DNA of 14,783 nt from Clostridia bacterium (GTDB taxonomy: Bacteria > Bacillota > Clostridia > Christensenellales > Borkfalkiaceae): the NCBI GenBank assembly GCA_017452305.1, contig JAFTMQ010000070.1, positions 1-14,783 on the forward strand, written 5' to 3'. The notes beneath the pieces are model-generated. The model was not told the DNA's origin. It did no database searches and was given only the letters and a program-made list of their open reading frames with translations. Below are positions 4,789 to 12,322 of the stretch, in pieces. Position numbers and translations under genes: made by a program. The stretch's first letter is position 1. The number at the start of each line of letters is the position of its first letter.

Positions 4789-5976
4789 TTACAAGCCGTA
4801 TTCTTCCGCTAATTTCTTGAATAACGGCAAGGCTTTTTCTATGCGTTCGGTTTGTACGCAGTACGCTACGCGCACCCAACCTTTCGCGCCGAAATCTTCG
4901 CCGCCCACCAGCAATAATTCGTACTTTTTCGCCCGTTCGCAGAACGCCGCCGCGTCCTCTTCCGCCGCCTTTAAGAACAGATAAAACGCGCCGTCGGGGT
5001 ACACGCAGGTAAAGCCGCAGTCCGTCAAGCCCTTATACAACAGGTCGCGGTTGCGCTTATACACGGACAAATCCGCCGTCATGCCGTCGCACTCCGCCGC
5101 TACGCGTTGGAAAAGCGCAGGCGCGCACACAAACCCGAGCGAACGTCCCGCTCCGCACACCGCCGCATACACCGCCTTGCTGTCCGTCGCCTTGGGATTG
5201 ACCGCGATATAGCCGATACGCTCCCCTGGCAAGGAAAGGGATTTGGAATAGGAATAGCACACGATACTATCGTCGTAATAGTTCATAATGCACGGCACTT
5301 TCGTGTTTTCGTCATAGACAAGCTCACGGTAGGGCTCGTCGGAAATTAAGTAGATCGGCGCGCCGAATTCCCGTGCTTTTCTACGTAAAATATCCGTCAA
5401 GCGCGCAATCGTCAACGCGCTATACACCGCGCCCGAGGGATTGTTGGGGGAATTGATAAGCACCCCTTTTACGTGCGGATTGAGCGCCTTTTCCAACGCT
5501 GTGAAGTTGGGTTGCATATGCTCGTCCGAGGGCAGGACGGTCAATTTCGCGCCTGCGTTCGCCACGAACACCGCGTATTCGGGGAAATAGGGCGCAAACA
5601 CGATAAACTCGTCGTCCTCGCAGGTAAGCGCCTTGAACGTAATCGTAAGCGAAGCCGCCGCCCCCACCGTCATATAAATATCGTCGCCCGAAAGCTGCGC
5701 GCCAAAACGGCGGACGTAGTTTTCCGCTATTCTATCGCGGACGGACTTATCCCCCTGCGCCGAGGTGTAGCCGTGAAGCTCCACAGACGGCGTTTCTTTG
5801 ACGAGCCGTTCAATCGTTTGATTGACGATTGCAGGTGCAGGCACGAATGGATTGCCGATAGAAAAATCGAACACGTTTTCCGCGCCGATTTCCGCACTCC
5901 GTTTCTTGGCATATTCAAAAATCTCGCGTATCGTCGAGCGTTTACTGCCCAAGCGGTACATTTTTTCGTTAAACAT
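4789..5976 (-). CDS. Pyridoxal-phosphate-dependent aminotransferase, class I/II
   Basis: 395 residues from MFNEKMYRLGSKRSTI. This start is preferred to an upstream one at 6030 because GGAAGG lies just ahead of it and the promoter at 6002-6030 would fall inside the longer frame. Fold-type I features in order: GYTSAQGDKSVRD (about 69-81), NSPNNPSGAVY with the PLP-contacting Asn (175-185), SDEPY with the Asp that pairs with the PLP ring nitrogen (212-216), SYSKSLSLPGERIGY with Schiff-base Lys245, and a C-terminal WVRVAYC whose Arg should bind the substrate carboxylate. The family makes aspartate- or alanine-type transaminases; the exact amino donor cannot be read from sequence. Monocistronic, with its own promoter and terminator. 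Confidence 0.93.
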   Translation of the reverse strand: MFNEKMYRLGSKRSTIREIFEYAKKRSAEIGAENVFDFSIGNPFVPAPAIVNQTIERLVKETPSVELHGYTSAQGDKSVRDRIAENYVRRFGAQLSGDDIYMTVGAAASLTITFKALTCEDDEFIVFAPYFPEYAVFVANAGAKLTVLPSDEHMQPNFTALEKALNPHVKGVLINSPNNPSGAVYSALTIARLTDILRRKAREFGAPIYLISDEPYRELVYDENTKVPCIMNYYDDSIVCYSYSKSLSLPGERIGYIAVNPKATDSKAVYAAVCGAGRSLGFVCAPALFQRVAAECDGMTADLSVYKRNRDLLYKGLTDCGFTCVYPDGAFYLFLKAAEEDAAAFCERAKKYELLLVGGEDFGAKGWVRVAYCVQTERIEKALPLFKKLAEEYGL

Positions 5977-6001
5977 AGGCGTTTCACCTTCCTTACTATA
6001 T

Positions 6002-6030
6002 ATAATAGCACACGCGCGCGCCCTTGTCAA
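6002..6030 (-). promoter_or_regulatory. Sigma-A promoter of the aminotransferase gene
   Basis: Minus strand TTGACA (6025-6030), 17-bp spacer, TATTAT (6002-6007). Confidence 0.8.
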
Positions 6031-6041
6031 ATACTGTGGCT

Positions 6042-6094
6042 ATAAATTCTGCCATAATTCAGCATTTAGCATTTGCGGAAAGCACTCAGCATTT
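6042..6094. repeat. Heptamer-type intergenic repeat, copy 3 (diverged)
   Basis: ATAAATTCT, then GCCATA, ATTCAGC, ATTTAGC, an ATTTGCGGAAAGC insertion, ACTCAGC and ATTTA. Same plan as copies 1 and 2, and like copy 2 it runs into a terminator stem. Confidence 0.6.
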
Positions 6095-6129
6095 AAAAAA
6101 CGGCTTACCTTTCGATAAGCCGTCTTTTT
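6094..6129. terminator. Terminator of perR
   Basis: Stem ACGGCTTA (6100-6107) with TAAGCCGT (6116-6123), 8-base loop. On the minus strand six T follow, suited to perR; on the plus strand CTTTTT follows. Confidence 0.85.
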
Positions 6130-6150
6130 CTCTTTGGTATGTAGGAACGA

Positions 6151-6537
6151 TTAGGAAACGCCCTCTTGGCAGTCCTTGCACACGCCGAAAAATTCCACGC
6201 TGTACCCACGCACCGAAAAGCCGTGGTCTGCCGTGGCGCGCAAAACCTTCTCGTCCAAGCCCGCCGTCTTTACGTCCGCAACCCTGCCGCAACACTCGCA
6301 ACGCGCGTGATAATGAGGGGTTACGTTGTAATCATACCGCACTTCGCTCCCCGCCGCGCGCAATTCCAGCGCCTTGCCGTTGTCCGCAAAGCCGCCAAGC
6401 ACACGGAATACCGTCGCACGCGAAACGGTTGGATATTGCTCGCGCACGTACCCATACACTTCCGTCGCCGTCGGGTGGTCCAACGCCTTCAATGCATCGT
6501 AAATGATAGATTTTTGCTTCGTCTGTCTTTCTTGCAT
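6151..6537 (-). CDS. perR: Fur-family repressor, PerR type
   Basis: 128 residues from MQERQTKQKSIIYDALKALD, chosen because GAGGAGG lies 7 nt upstream. The winged-helix DNA-binding part covers about 5-65 (TVSRATVFRVLGGFADNG). Compared with B. subtilis PerR, all regulatory-metal ligands are present: H21 (DHPTA), D69 (RYDYN), H75 and H77 (PHYHARC), D88 (GRVADV). The last is Asp as in PerR, where Fur has Glu, which argues for peroxide sensing. The structural zinc site is C80-x-x-C83 and C120-x-x-C123. It is shorter than PerR at the N-terminus by about 16 residues, so helix 1 is missing. Expected targets are peroxide-defence genes such as the rubrerythrin at 13084. Divergent from the XRE gene. Confidence 0.85.
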   Translation of the reverse strand: MQERQTKQKSIIYDALKALDHPTATEVYGYVREQYPTVSRATVFRVLGGFADNGKALELRAAGSEVRYDYNVTPHYHARCECCGRVADVKTAGLDEKVLRATADHGFSVRGYSVEFFGVCKDCQEGVS

Positions 6538-6562
6538 CGCATTACCTCCTCTTATTAGGATT

Positions 6563-6604
6563 GAATACTGATTATAATATAGCATACCTTTTGCTATCTG
6601 TCAA
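6563..6604 (-). promoter_or_regulatory. perR promoter with candidate operators
   Basis: Minus strand TTGACA (6599-6604), 17-bp spacer, TATATT (6576-6581). The spacer region contains the inverted repeat ATAGCA-N7-TGCTAT (6579-6584, 6592-6597). Just downstream TTATAATCAGTATTC (6563-6577) matches 11 of 14 fixed positions of the Per box TTATAATnATTATAA, its left half perfectly, suggesting autoregulation. The promoter is clear; the operator is inferred. Confidence 0.65.
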
Positions 6605-6690
6605 GTATTTTTGAAAATTTTTTTTGCAATTTGGGGTGGAAAAGTTTTCCAACGCGCGCCTATGCGCGTTACGTGTGCGCATACTACGCA

Positions 6691-6802
6691 ATTTGCCGAA
6701 ACGTCTATTGTTTTCAAAGCTTGCAAGCGAGCTGGGCTTGACGTTTTCTTGCCCTTATTTTTTGCCCTATGGCGCGATTTGCTAAAACGTCTACTTTGAA
6801 AA
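6691..6802. repeat. Paired repeats upstream of the XRE/InlB-repeat gene
   Basis: ATTTGCCGAAACGTCTA (6691-6707) recurs as ATTTGCTAAAACGTCTA (6777-6793), 15 of 17 bases equal, 86 bp apart in the same orientation. Right after each copy comes the 9-mer TTTTCAAAG (6711-6719) or its reverse complement CTTTGAAAA (6794-6802). Nearby 6662-6682 holds ATGCGC-N9-GCGCAT. The remainder of the 6605-6814 gap shows nothing else. Such pairs fit a regulator binding site. Confidence 0.5.
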
Positions 6803-6814
6803 CGAGAAAAAGTA

Positions 6815-6843
6815 TTGCTATTTTCACCGATTGTTTGTATAAT
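6815..6843 (+). promoter_or_regulatory. Sigma-A promoter of the XRE/InlB-repeat gene
   Basis: TTGCTA (6815-6820), 17-bp spacer, TATAAT (6838-6843), 28 bp before the ATG at 6872, with GAGGAGG (6859-6865) between them. Confidence 0.75.
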
Positions 6844-6871
6844 GGTTGCATACGAAACGAGGAGGCGCACC

Positions 6872-8869
6872 ATGGAAGAGTACGGCTTGGCGCTAAAAAA
6901 ATTAAGACAGCACTTCGCTCTTACACAGCGAGAGTTGGGCGAGCGCGTAGGCATTTCCAACCACGCGATTAGTAAGTGGGAACACGGCGTCAACCAACCC
7001 GATATTTCTTCTTTGCGCGCCATATGCGAGGTGTTTGGAATTACCACGGAAGACTTTTTCCGTATTGCCGCAGGCGAAGAGGTGGCAGACGTCCTTAACC
7101 GCACGGAAAATTCCCCGATAGAGAGCGAAATGGCGGGGGCAGATACGCGTTCACCGCAAAACACCGAGGTTTTATCGAGCGCGGAAACGCCGTCCCCTAC
7201 CCCCACTTTTACCGCGCGCAAGCTTGTCCTTTCTATTCTTTGCGGCGTGCTTGCCGTTGCCACCGCCGTCTCGGTTGCCTTTGCTGTTGCGTTTGGGCTT
7301 ACCAAAAACGGCTTGCCGAATAATACCCATAGCTCCGCGACGGAAAGTGGCGATTTGGGTGGCAATACAAGCGATAGCTCGGACGATACAAGCGATAGCT
7401 CGGGTAGTTCGGGCGATACGGGCGATAGCTCGGATACCTCGGATATACCTCCGCAACGCGTGATCGGGCATCTCGATTATTACGTGGACGGACGGTATTT
7501 CGGCGCGCACGATATTATGGAAGGCGAGGAAGTTACTCCGCCCTACGTGGAAAAGACGGGGTACGTTTTCCTCGGTTGGTACACCGAGCAAACGGGCGGC
7601 GAGTATTTTGATTTCGAAACCTTCGATTTTGAAAATATGGACAAATCCTATTGGCTGTACGCGCGTTTCCGCCCCGTGCGATATTACGTCGTTTTTATGG
7701 ACGGCTACGGTAGCGGCACTTACACAACGTCCGTGGAATATCAAGAAAGTTGGACGTTCCCCGATACAATTTTTGAGCGCGGGGGCTACCGCTTGGACGG
7801 TTGGGAAACGAAAAACGGCGTCATTTATAAGTGCGGCGCGGACGGTGCAAATTTGACGGATACGGACGGCGTTACCATACAGCTCACCGCCGTGTGGACT
7901 TGGACGAACCCCGACGCCGTACACGTGAAATTTATCAATCCCGACGGCGAATTTGCCGCCGCAGAGCAAGCGCAATCGGTTGGCGTGCCCTTTGTTTTAC
8001 CCGCGCCTACCGCCACGAAGCAGGGCTATAAATTCGGCGGATATATCCACAAAAACAAAGCCTATCAACCGGGCGACACGTTTATTATCAACGAAGACGA
8101 GGTGTCGGACGGCGAATTTGTCATTGGTTGGTGGTGGCAGTCCATTTCCTATACTATCCACTATCAAATGACCTACCAAGGCAGGGATTACGTTGTCACG
8201 CAAGACTATTTCTATTCCGAATGGAATACCTTTGCGCCCAAGCAAGCCTTCAACGCCGTTGTGGCAAACTTCGACAAGGTGCTCGGTTGGGTGATTGACG
8301 GAAAGAGCTACAACCCGGACGCGTACATACCCGAATTTATGAAGTTGGACGGCGCGCAATACCGCGCGACGGCTATCTTAAACGTATCCACAGATTACAC
8401 GTTGCATTTCGTTAGCGATAAGCACGACAACCCGACAATCGACGTCACCGCGAATAGCAACTCACCCGCCGTCCTGCCCGAATGTCCGTTCACGCACGAG
8501 GATTATTACTTTATCGGGTGGGAATGGAACGGACGGACGTACCGCCCCGGCGACGTTTTCCCCTATATCGACGGCACGACGGAATACACCTTCACGGCGG
8601 TGTGGATGGGCAAGCCGCACGGCCTTGAACTTACAAGCAGTAAGCACGTGGGGCAAGCCTTTGTTATTCACGTAGAGTACGGATACGAATTCCCCTTTAC
8701 CGATATGTTGCAGCTTTGTAAAAATCACGGTTGGGATTTGACGGGCTTAACTCTTTCGGGCATAATGGTAAACGGCAGCTTTATTTCCGCGGACGAGTGG
8801 GATTATTATCCATGCATACAAGGCAAAGAGGGCGAAGTCCTCATCATCGAAATACTGTGGAAAAACTAA
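6872..8869 (+). CDS. Membrane-anchored XRE-family HTH protein with extracellular InlB-type repeats
   Basis: 665 residues; the start is set by GAGGAGG and by the promoter lying upstream of 6872. Residues 5-60 form an XRE helix-turn-helix (LTQRELGERVGISNHAISKW). A Pro/Ser/Thr linker leads to one membrane span at about 117-143 (KLVLSILCGVLAVATAVSVA). Then comes a Ser/Asp/Gly linker at 160-192, encoded by a GATAGCTCGG-type simple repeat, and about five beta repeats (203-267, 271-343, 350-422, 428-503, 508-578). These carry G-Y-x-F-x-G-W and Y-x-A-x-W signatures of the InlB B-repeat/Listeria-Bacteroides family. The last 85 residues lack these signatures. HTH inside and repeats outside suggest a one-component sensor whose cell-surface part controls DNA binding. 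Ligand and targets are unknown. Divergent from perR; no partner gene downstream. Confidence 0.88.
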   Translation: MEEYGLALKKLRQHFALTQRELGERVGISNHAISKWEHGVNQPDISSLRAICEVFGITTEDFFRIAAGEEVADVLNRTENSPIESEMAGADTRSPQNTEVLSSAETPSPTPTFTARKLVLSILCGVLAVATAVSVAFAVAFGLTKNGLPNNTHSSATESGDLGGNTSDSSDDTSDSSGSSGDTGDSSDTSDIPPQRVIGHLDYYVDGRYFGAHDIMEGEEVTPPYVEKTGYVFLGWYTEQTGGEYFDFETFDFENMDKSYWLYARFRPVRYYVVFMDGYGSGTYTTSVEYQESWTFPDTIFERGGYRLDGWETKNGVIYKCGADGANLTDTDGVTIQLTAVWTWTNPDAVHVKFINPDGEFAAAEQAQSVGVPFVLPAPTATKQGYKFGGYIHKNKAYQPGDTFIINEDEVSDGEFVIGWWWQSISYTIHYQMTYQGRDYVVTQDYFYSEWNTFAPKQAFNAVVANFDKVLGWVIDGKSYNPDAYIPEFMKLDGAQYRATAILNVSTDYTLHFVSDKHDNPTIDVTANSNSPAVLPECPFTHEDYYFIGWEWNGRTYRPGDVFPYIDGTTEYTFTAVWMGKPHGLELTSSKHVGQAFVIHVEYGYEFPFTDMLQLCKNHGWDLTGLTLSGIMVNGSFISADEWDYYPCIQGKEGEVLIIEILWKN

Positions 8870-8911
8870 ATTCAACGCGTACCTGCTACCTTCATTTATG
8901 TTAAATAAAGC

Positions 8912-8948
8912 AAAAGAACGGAAAGGCGAATGGCTTTTCCGTTCTTTT
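8912..8948. terminator. Bidirectional terminator between the XRE gene and ypeB
   Basis: AAAAGAACGGAAA (8912-8924) pairs perfectly with TTTCCGTTCTTTT (8936-8948), with T-rich ends on both strands. It serves the convergent genes on both sides. Confidence 0.88.
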
Positions 8949-8961
8949 ATTTTACGCCCCT

Positions 8962-10878
8962 TTACTGTGCGTTTTTGGTGTTGACAATGGCGATTTCTTC
9001 CCCACTCGTCGCGTCGAGGAAAACAAAATAATTTTCCCCGTTATACGCGCAAAGGAATTCATACGCCGCCCTTTCCCCGCGGGCAGTACGGACAACGGCA
9101 AGGCGCGCGCTTTGCACGTCCAACTTTTCGTGCAATTTATCATACGCTTGCGCGAGGGTGATGTTCGGCTCGACGTCCTCTCTGTCCTTATGGTTTAAAA
9201 TATATTTCGTAGCGTCAAAACCCGAAACAATACCGCGCGTGCGGCAGACCTTTACGCGGATTTCGTCGGGATAATACACCACGTCGTCGTCCTCGTAAAC
9301 AAAGGTGAAATCGACGTTGGAGCCGTTTTCACGCAAGCGCACCGCTTCCATATCGCCGTAGCCAAGACTTTCCAAAAATTCCTCGGCAATGCGTTCCGCA
9401 TTTTGATAATCGAAGGTGTCGCCCATGCAATCCTCGTAGTAATCAAAGCGGAGCAGCTTGCCGTCGTTTTGAGAAACCTCGGCGAACAAAAGAGAGCCCT
9501 TATCGTCATAGCCTTGTACGTTGTACGCGCAATACGCTTTGGTTACCGTTTCGCCCACGCAACGGAATTCGGTTACGCTATACTTGGAAAAGTAGCTTTT
9601 GCACAGCTCTTCCGCGCGCGACGGCTCAATGTGAGCGCAATCCTTCTTATCCTCGTCTTTGGGCGTTGAACGCATACCTGCCCCGTCCATTTTGTCTTTT
9701 ATCTTGTCGCGAAGATTGCGGTTTTCTTCCAAAGTCATCTTTTCGACGCCCTTTACCGCGTCCATCACCGCGCCTTTGCCTTTTTTGAAAAAATCCATCC
9801 ACGCACCGTCCGTCGTTTCCGCCAACAGCTTGTCAAGCTCGGTGCGGATTTGGTGGTTAGTGGCAAACAATTCCTCTAAAATTTGATAATCCCCTGCGGA
9901 AAGTTCCTCGCCGCCCCGCAATTTGGCAAGCATTCTCTCACACTCGCGCGCGGTGCGGTTGATAAAGGCGGTTACGCCACCGCAATCCTCCGCGCAAAGG
10001 GGCAATTTTTCCAAATCGAGTTCCGCAAGCCGCGCTTGCACCAAAAGGTCGGTGAGGATACGGCTTTGCTGTGCCGTCGAAGCGGAAATTCGCACGCGAT
10101 CCAAATCGTTATCCACGTTTTCCATAATGCCCGTCAACTCGTACATGGTACGCTTGTTTTCGCCCATCATCGCTTCCGAGCCCTTACGCATTTCCAACGC
10201 GCCAACCGTCACCGTCGTGGCGAGCGCAAGGGTGACGACGCCGAGAGAAACCACCGCCGCAAGCCAACCGCCGTAGCCTTGCTCTTGGCGCTTGTGCCCG
10301 TTGCTTCTATTCGCGTCACGGCGTTGCGCTCTTTGCTTTCTCTTTTCCTCTTTCTTCTTGGCGCGCGCGTTGCGAAGATTGGCTTTTTCGTGGGCGCGGG
10401 CGCGGACTTTTTCCTCACGCGCCGCCGCGCGCTTTTCGATGGCCGCCTTTCTTTCGGCGGCGTGCTTTTCGGCGTCCGCTTTCTTTTGTGCCCTCACCTT
10501 TTCAATCTCGGCTTTGCGCTCGGCAATCTGTCTTTTAAATTCGGCAAGCTTTTTGGCGCGCTCTTCCTTTTTCTTTGCGGCGCGCGCAAGCTTTTCCGCC
10601 TTTTTCTTGGCTTTTTCTTCCTTTTTCTTCAACGCTTTTTCCACGCGCGCTTTCGCCGCTAAGCTCTCTTTTTCCGCTTTACTGCCCGCCGAGCGCGCAT
10701 TCATACGTTTGGCGTTTACCCGTTCCGTTTTCTTTTCCGAACCGAGCGCCGCCTCGCCCTGTGCGCTCACTTTATCCGTAGGCTTTTGCACCTTTTTTGC
10801 GGTCTGTTTCTCGATATTTTCCACCTTTTCTGCGCCCGAGGACGTGTTGGTGGCAACGTTTTTCTTCTCTTTCTTCAT
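8962..10878 (-). CDS. ypeB: Germination protein YpeB with a long basic N-terminal extension
   Basis: 638 residues; B. subtilis YpeB is about 450. The C-terminal two thirds match YpeB: a membrane span at about 203-227 (GWLAAVVSLGVVTLALATTV), a helical domain at about 232-400 (MYELTGIMENVDNDLDRVRI), and three PepSY-like units at about 415-485, 490-560 and 570-635. YpeB is needed for SleB to localise and stay stable in the spore. The extra part is residues 1-200, almost entirely Lys, Ala, Glu and Arg in coiled-coil periodicity (KKKEEKAKKKAEKLARAAKK), strongly basic. With the span following it, this tail should face the spore core. It follows sleB by 12 bp with GAGGAGGG before the ATG. The assignment rests on domain order plus the sleB neighbour. 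Confidence 0.88.
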   Translation of the reverse strand: MKKEKKNVATNTSSGAEKVENIEKQTAKKVQKPTDKVSAQGEAALGSEKKTERVNAKRMNARSAGSKAEKESLAAKARVEKALKKKEEKAKKKAEKLARAAKKKEERAKKLAEFKRQIAERKAEIEKVRAQKKADAEKHAAERKAAIEKRAAAREEKVRARAHEKANLRNARAKKKEEKRKQRAQRRDANRSNGHKRQEQGYGGWLAAVVSLGVVTLALATTVTVGALEMRKGSEAMMGENKRTMYELTGIMENVDNDLDRVRISASTAQQSRILTDLLVQARLAELDLEKLPLCAEDCGGVTAFINRTARECERMLAKLRGGEELSAGDYQILEELFATNHQIRTELDKLLAETTDGAWMDFFKKGKGAVMDAVKGVEKMTLEENRNLRDKIKDKMDGAGMRSTPKDEDKKDCAHIEPSRAEELCKSYFSKYSVTEFRCVGETVTKAYCAYNVQGYDDKGSLLFAEVSQNDGKLLRFDYYEDCMGDTFDYQNAERIAEEFLESLGYGDMEAVRLRENGSNVDFTFVYEDDDVVYYPDEIRVKVCRTRGIVSGFDATKYILNHKDREDVEPNITLAQAYDKLHEKLDVQSARLAVVRTARGERAAYEFLCAYNGENYFVFLDATSGEEIAIVNTKNAQ

Positions 10879-10890
10879 ATTCCCTCCTCG

Positions 10891-11649
10891 TTAAATGGCA
10901 AAGACGTGTCTGCCGATGACGGTAACCGTCTGTCTGTCAAAAATCCACGCGCTCGTCGCGATAGCGGGATTGTAGTAATAGAGCGCGCCGCCCGTCGGAT
11001 CCCAACCGTTGATGGCGTCACGCGCCGCACGCATCGCCGTATCGTCGGGCGTCAAGTTGATTTGCCCGTCCGAAACCGCCGTAAACGCATGCTTTTGATA
11101 GACCACGCCCGAAACGGTGTTGGGGAATGCCGAGCTTTTCACGCGGTTGAGCACCACTGCGCCGATTGCTACTTGGCCCGTGTAGGGTTCCCCTCTGCCC
11201 TCGGCGTAAATCGTCCGTGCCAAAAGGTAAACGTCCGAGCTGGAATAGCCGCCTGCGCCGCTTGCCGTTTGGTTGACAAGTGCTTGATACGCGCTTTCCA
11301 TACCGAGCGCGCGGAAGGTCGCTTTGCCCACGATACCGTCCGCCTTTAAGCCGTTCTTTTTTTGGAAGGCGATCACGGCGGAACGAGTGCCCGAGCCAAA
11401 CACGCCGTCCACGCTCCCTTTATAATACCCCCAAAGCTTTAAGCGGCGTTGTACTTCCTTGACCTCGCTCCCCTTAGAGCCTTGTTTTAATATCGCTGCG
11501 CTAACCACACCCTCTACCGCTTGCGTTTGCGCGGAAAGGGAGGCGTTGCCGTCCAAAGACGTTGTTTTTATGATAGCCGCCGTCGCAGAAAGCGTAAGCG
11601 CGCACGCCACAGCCGTCAATGCGATTTTGGTTTTCGTTGACTTCTTCAT
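10891..11649 (-). CDS. sleB: Spore cortex-lytic enzyme SleB
   Basis: 252 residues. A signal peptide (about 1-25, KIALTAVACALTLSATAA) is followed by a peptidoglycan-binding domain at about 55-117 (GSKGSEVKEVQRRLKLWGYY; DGVFGSGTRSAVIAFQKKNG; DGIVGKATFRALG). The Hydrolase_2 catalytic domain is at about 138-252 (ARTIYAEGRGEPYTGQVAIG, with the probable catalytic Glu150; NPAIATSAWIF near the end). SleB is a lytic transglycosylase acting on muramic-delta-lactam cortex during germination. AGGAGG precedes the start. The gene lies 50 bp after spoIIR and 12 bp before ypeB on the same strand. I found no credible separate sigma-G promoter in the 50-bp gap, so readthrough from spoIIR or a promoter inside it is likely. 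Confidence 0.95.
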   Translation of the reverse strand: MKKSTKTKIALTAVACALTLSATAAIIKTTSLDGNASLSAQTQAVEGVVSAAILKQGSKGSEVKEVQRRLKLWGYYKGSVDGVFGSGTRSAVIAFQKKNGLKADGIVGKATFRALGMESAYQALVNQTASGAGGYSSSDVYLLARTIYAEGRGEPYTGQVAIGAVVLNRVKSSAFPNTVSGVVYQKHAFTAVSDGQINLTPDDTAMRAARDAINGWDPTGGALYYYNPAIATSAWIFDRQTVTVIGRHVFAI

Positions 11650-11699
11650 CTCTTTTCCTCCTATATGTAAAAGGATAGGGGCAGGTATGCGATGAACGG

Positions 11700-12281
11700 T
11701 TATTTTCCCGCTTTAAAGCGCTCGATAATTTCCCAAATTTTGCTTTTATACACCACGTTTTTGCCTGTCGGCGCGGAAAAGCATAAGGGCGGATACACCA
11801 CGCACCACCAATTATCCCCCTCGCCGCTTCCCAAACGGATAATCAACGAAGAATATTCGCCTGCGGGCAATACGCAGTCCTCGTATATGCGGGTGGGAAA
11901 ACGCTCGATAGTCAATACCGCGCTTGCGCCGTAATAGAAACCTTTTTCGCGTAAAGCCTTGCTTGCCACCGCGGAAATGTCGTTTATATGCGCTTGCACA
12001 CCGAGCAAAGCCTCTGCTTTCGTTTGGTAGTCCGCAACGAGGGGCGTGAGGTATTCCACCACCCTATCGCGCACGTAATATTTTACGTTTTGCGCCTCGT
12101 TTTCGTTGGAATCCGCGCGGATATGGATACGCAAAAAATCGTCCGCGCGTGCGCTTGCTTGCGTATTCGTCGCGTACATGGGTGCCCCATTTCCGCTTTC
12201 CGCACCCAAAACGCCCGAAAAACCGAGCGCCGTTAAACTTATTATGATTGACAATAAGAAAATTATGCAAAACTTTTTCAT
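11700..12281 (-). CDS. spoIIR: Stage II sporulation protein R
   Basis: 193 residues from MKKFCIIFLLSIIISLTALG, a signal peptide (about 1-27); an earlier GTG start at 12309-12311 would bury this signal and lies in a hairpin. The family signature FLRIHIRADSNENEAQNVKY is at about residues 49-68, then VRDRVVEYL and the conserved GEYSSLIIRLGSGEGDNWWC and VVYPPLCF. SpoIIR is secreted from the forespore and triggers SpoIIGA to process pro-sigma-E in the mother cell. The Shine-Dalgarno GGAGG lies 13 nt upstream, inside the 3' arm of the trmL terminator hairpin, an unusual arrangement. sleB and ypeB follow on the same strand. Confidence 0.94.
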   Translation of the reverse strand: MKKFCIIFLLSIIISLTALGFSGVLGAESGNGAPMYATNTQASARADDFLRIHIRADSNENEAQNVKYYVRDRVVEYLTPLVADYQTKAEALLGVQAHINDISAVASKALREKGFYYGASAVLTIERFPTRIYEDCVLPAGEYSSLIIRLGSGEGDNWWCVVYPPLCFSAPTGKNVVYKSKIWEIIERFKAGK

Positions 12282-12316
12282 AAAAATAAAAAAACCTCCG
12301 TGATAGAACACGGAAG
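12282..12316 (-). terminator. Terminator of trmL, overlapping the spoIIR ribosome binding site
   Basis: Minus strand CTTCCGTG (12309-12316) pairs with CACGGAGG (12295-12302), 6-base loop, then TTTTTTTATTTTT. The 3' arm contains the GGAGG used by spoIIR, whose ATG follows the T-tract directly. Folding would both end trmL transcripts and hide the spoIIR Shine-Dalgarno. Confidence 0.8.
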
Positions 12317-12322
12317 TTATTG

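Noticed and set aside
6601..7365. Long minus-strand open frame (254 codons) opposite the XRE gene
   Set aside because: It lies antisense to a well-supported gene, has no Shine-Dalgarno, and its product is low-complexity Ser/Arg without a recognisable domain.
7370..7445. GATAGCTCGG-type simple repeat as a separate repeat element
   Set aside because: It is the in-frame code for the Ser/Asp/Gly linker of the XRE protein and needs no other explanation.
11661..11690. GCATA-N18-CATATAG on the minus strand as a sigma-G promoter for sleB
   Set aside because: The -10 overlaps the sleB Shine-Dalgarno (11657-11662), so transcription would start after the ribosome binding site; the last two -10 bases also mismatch.
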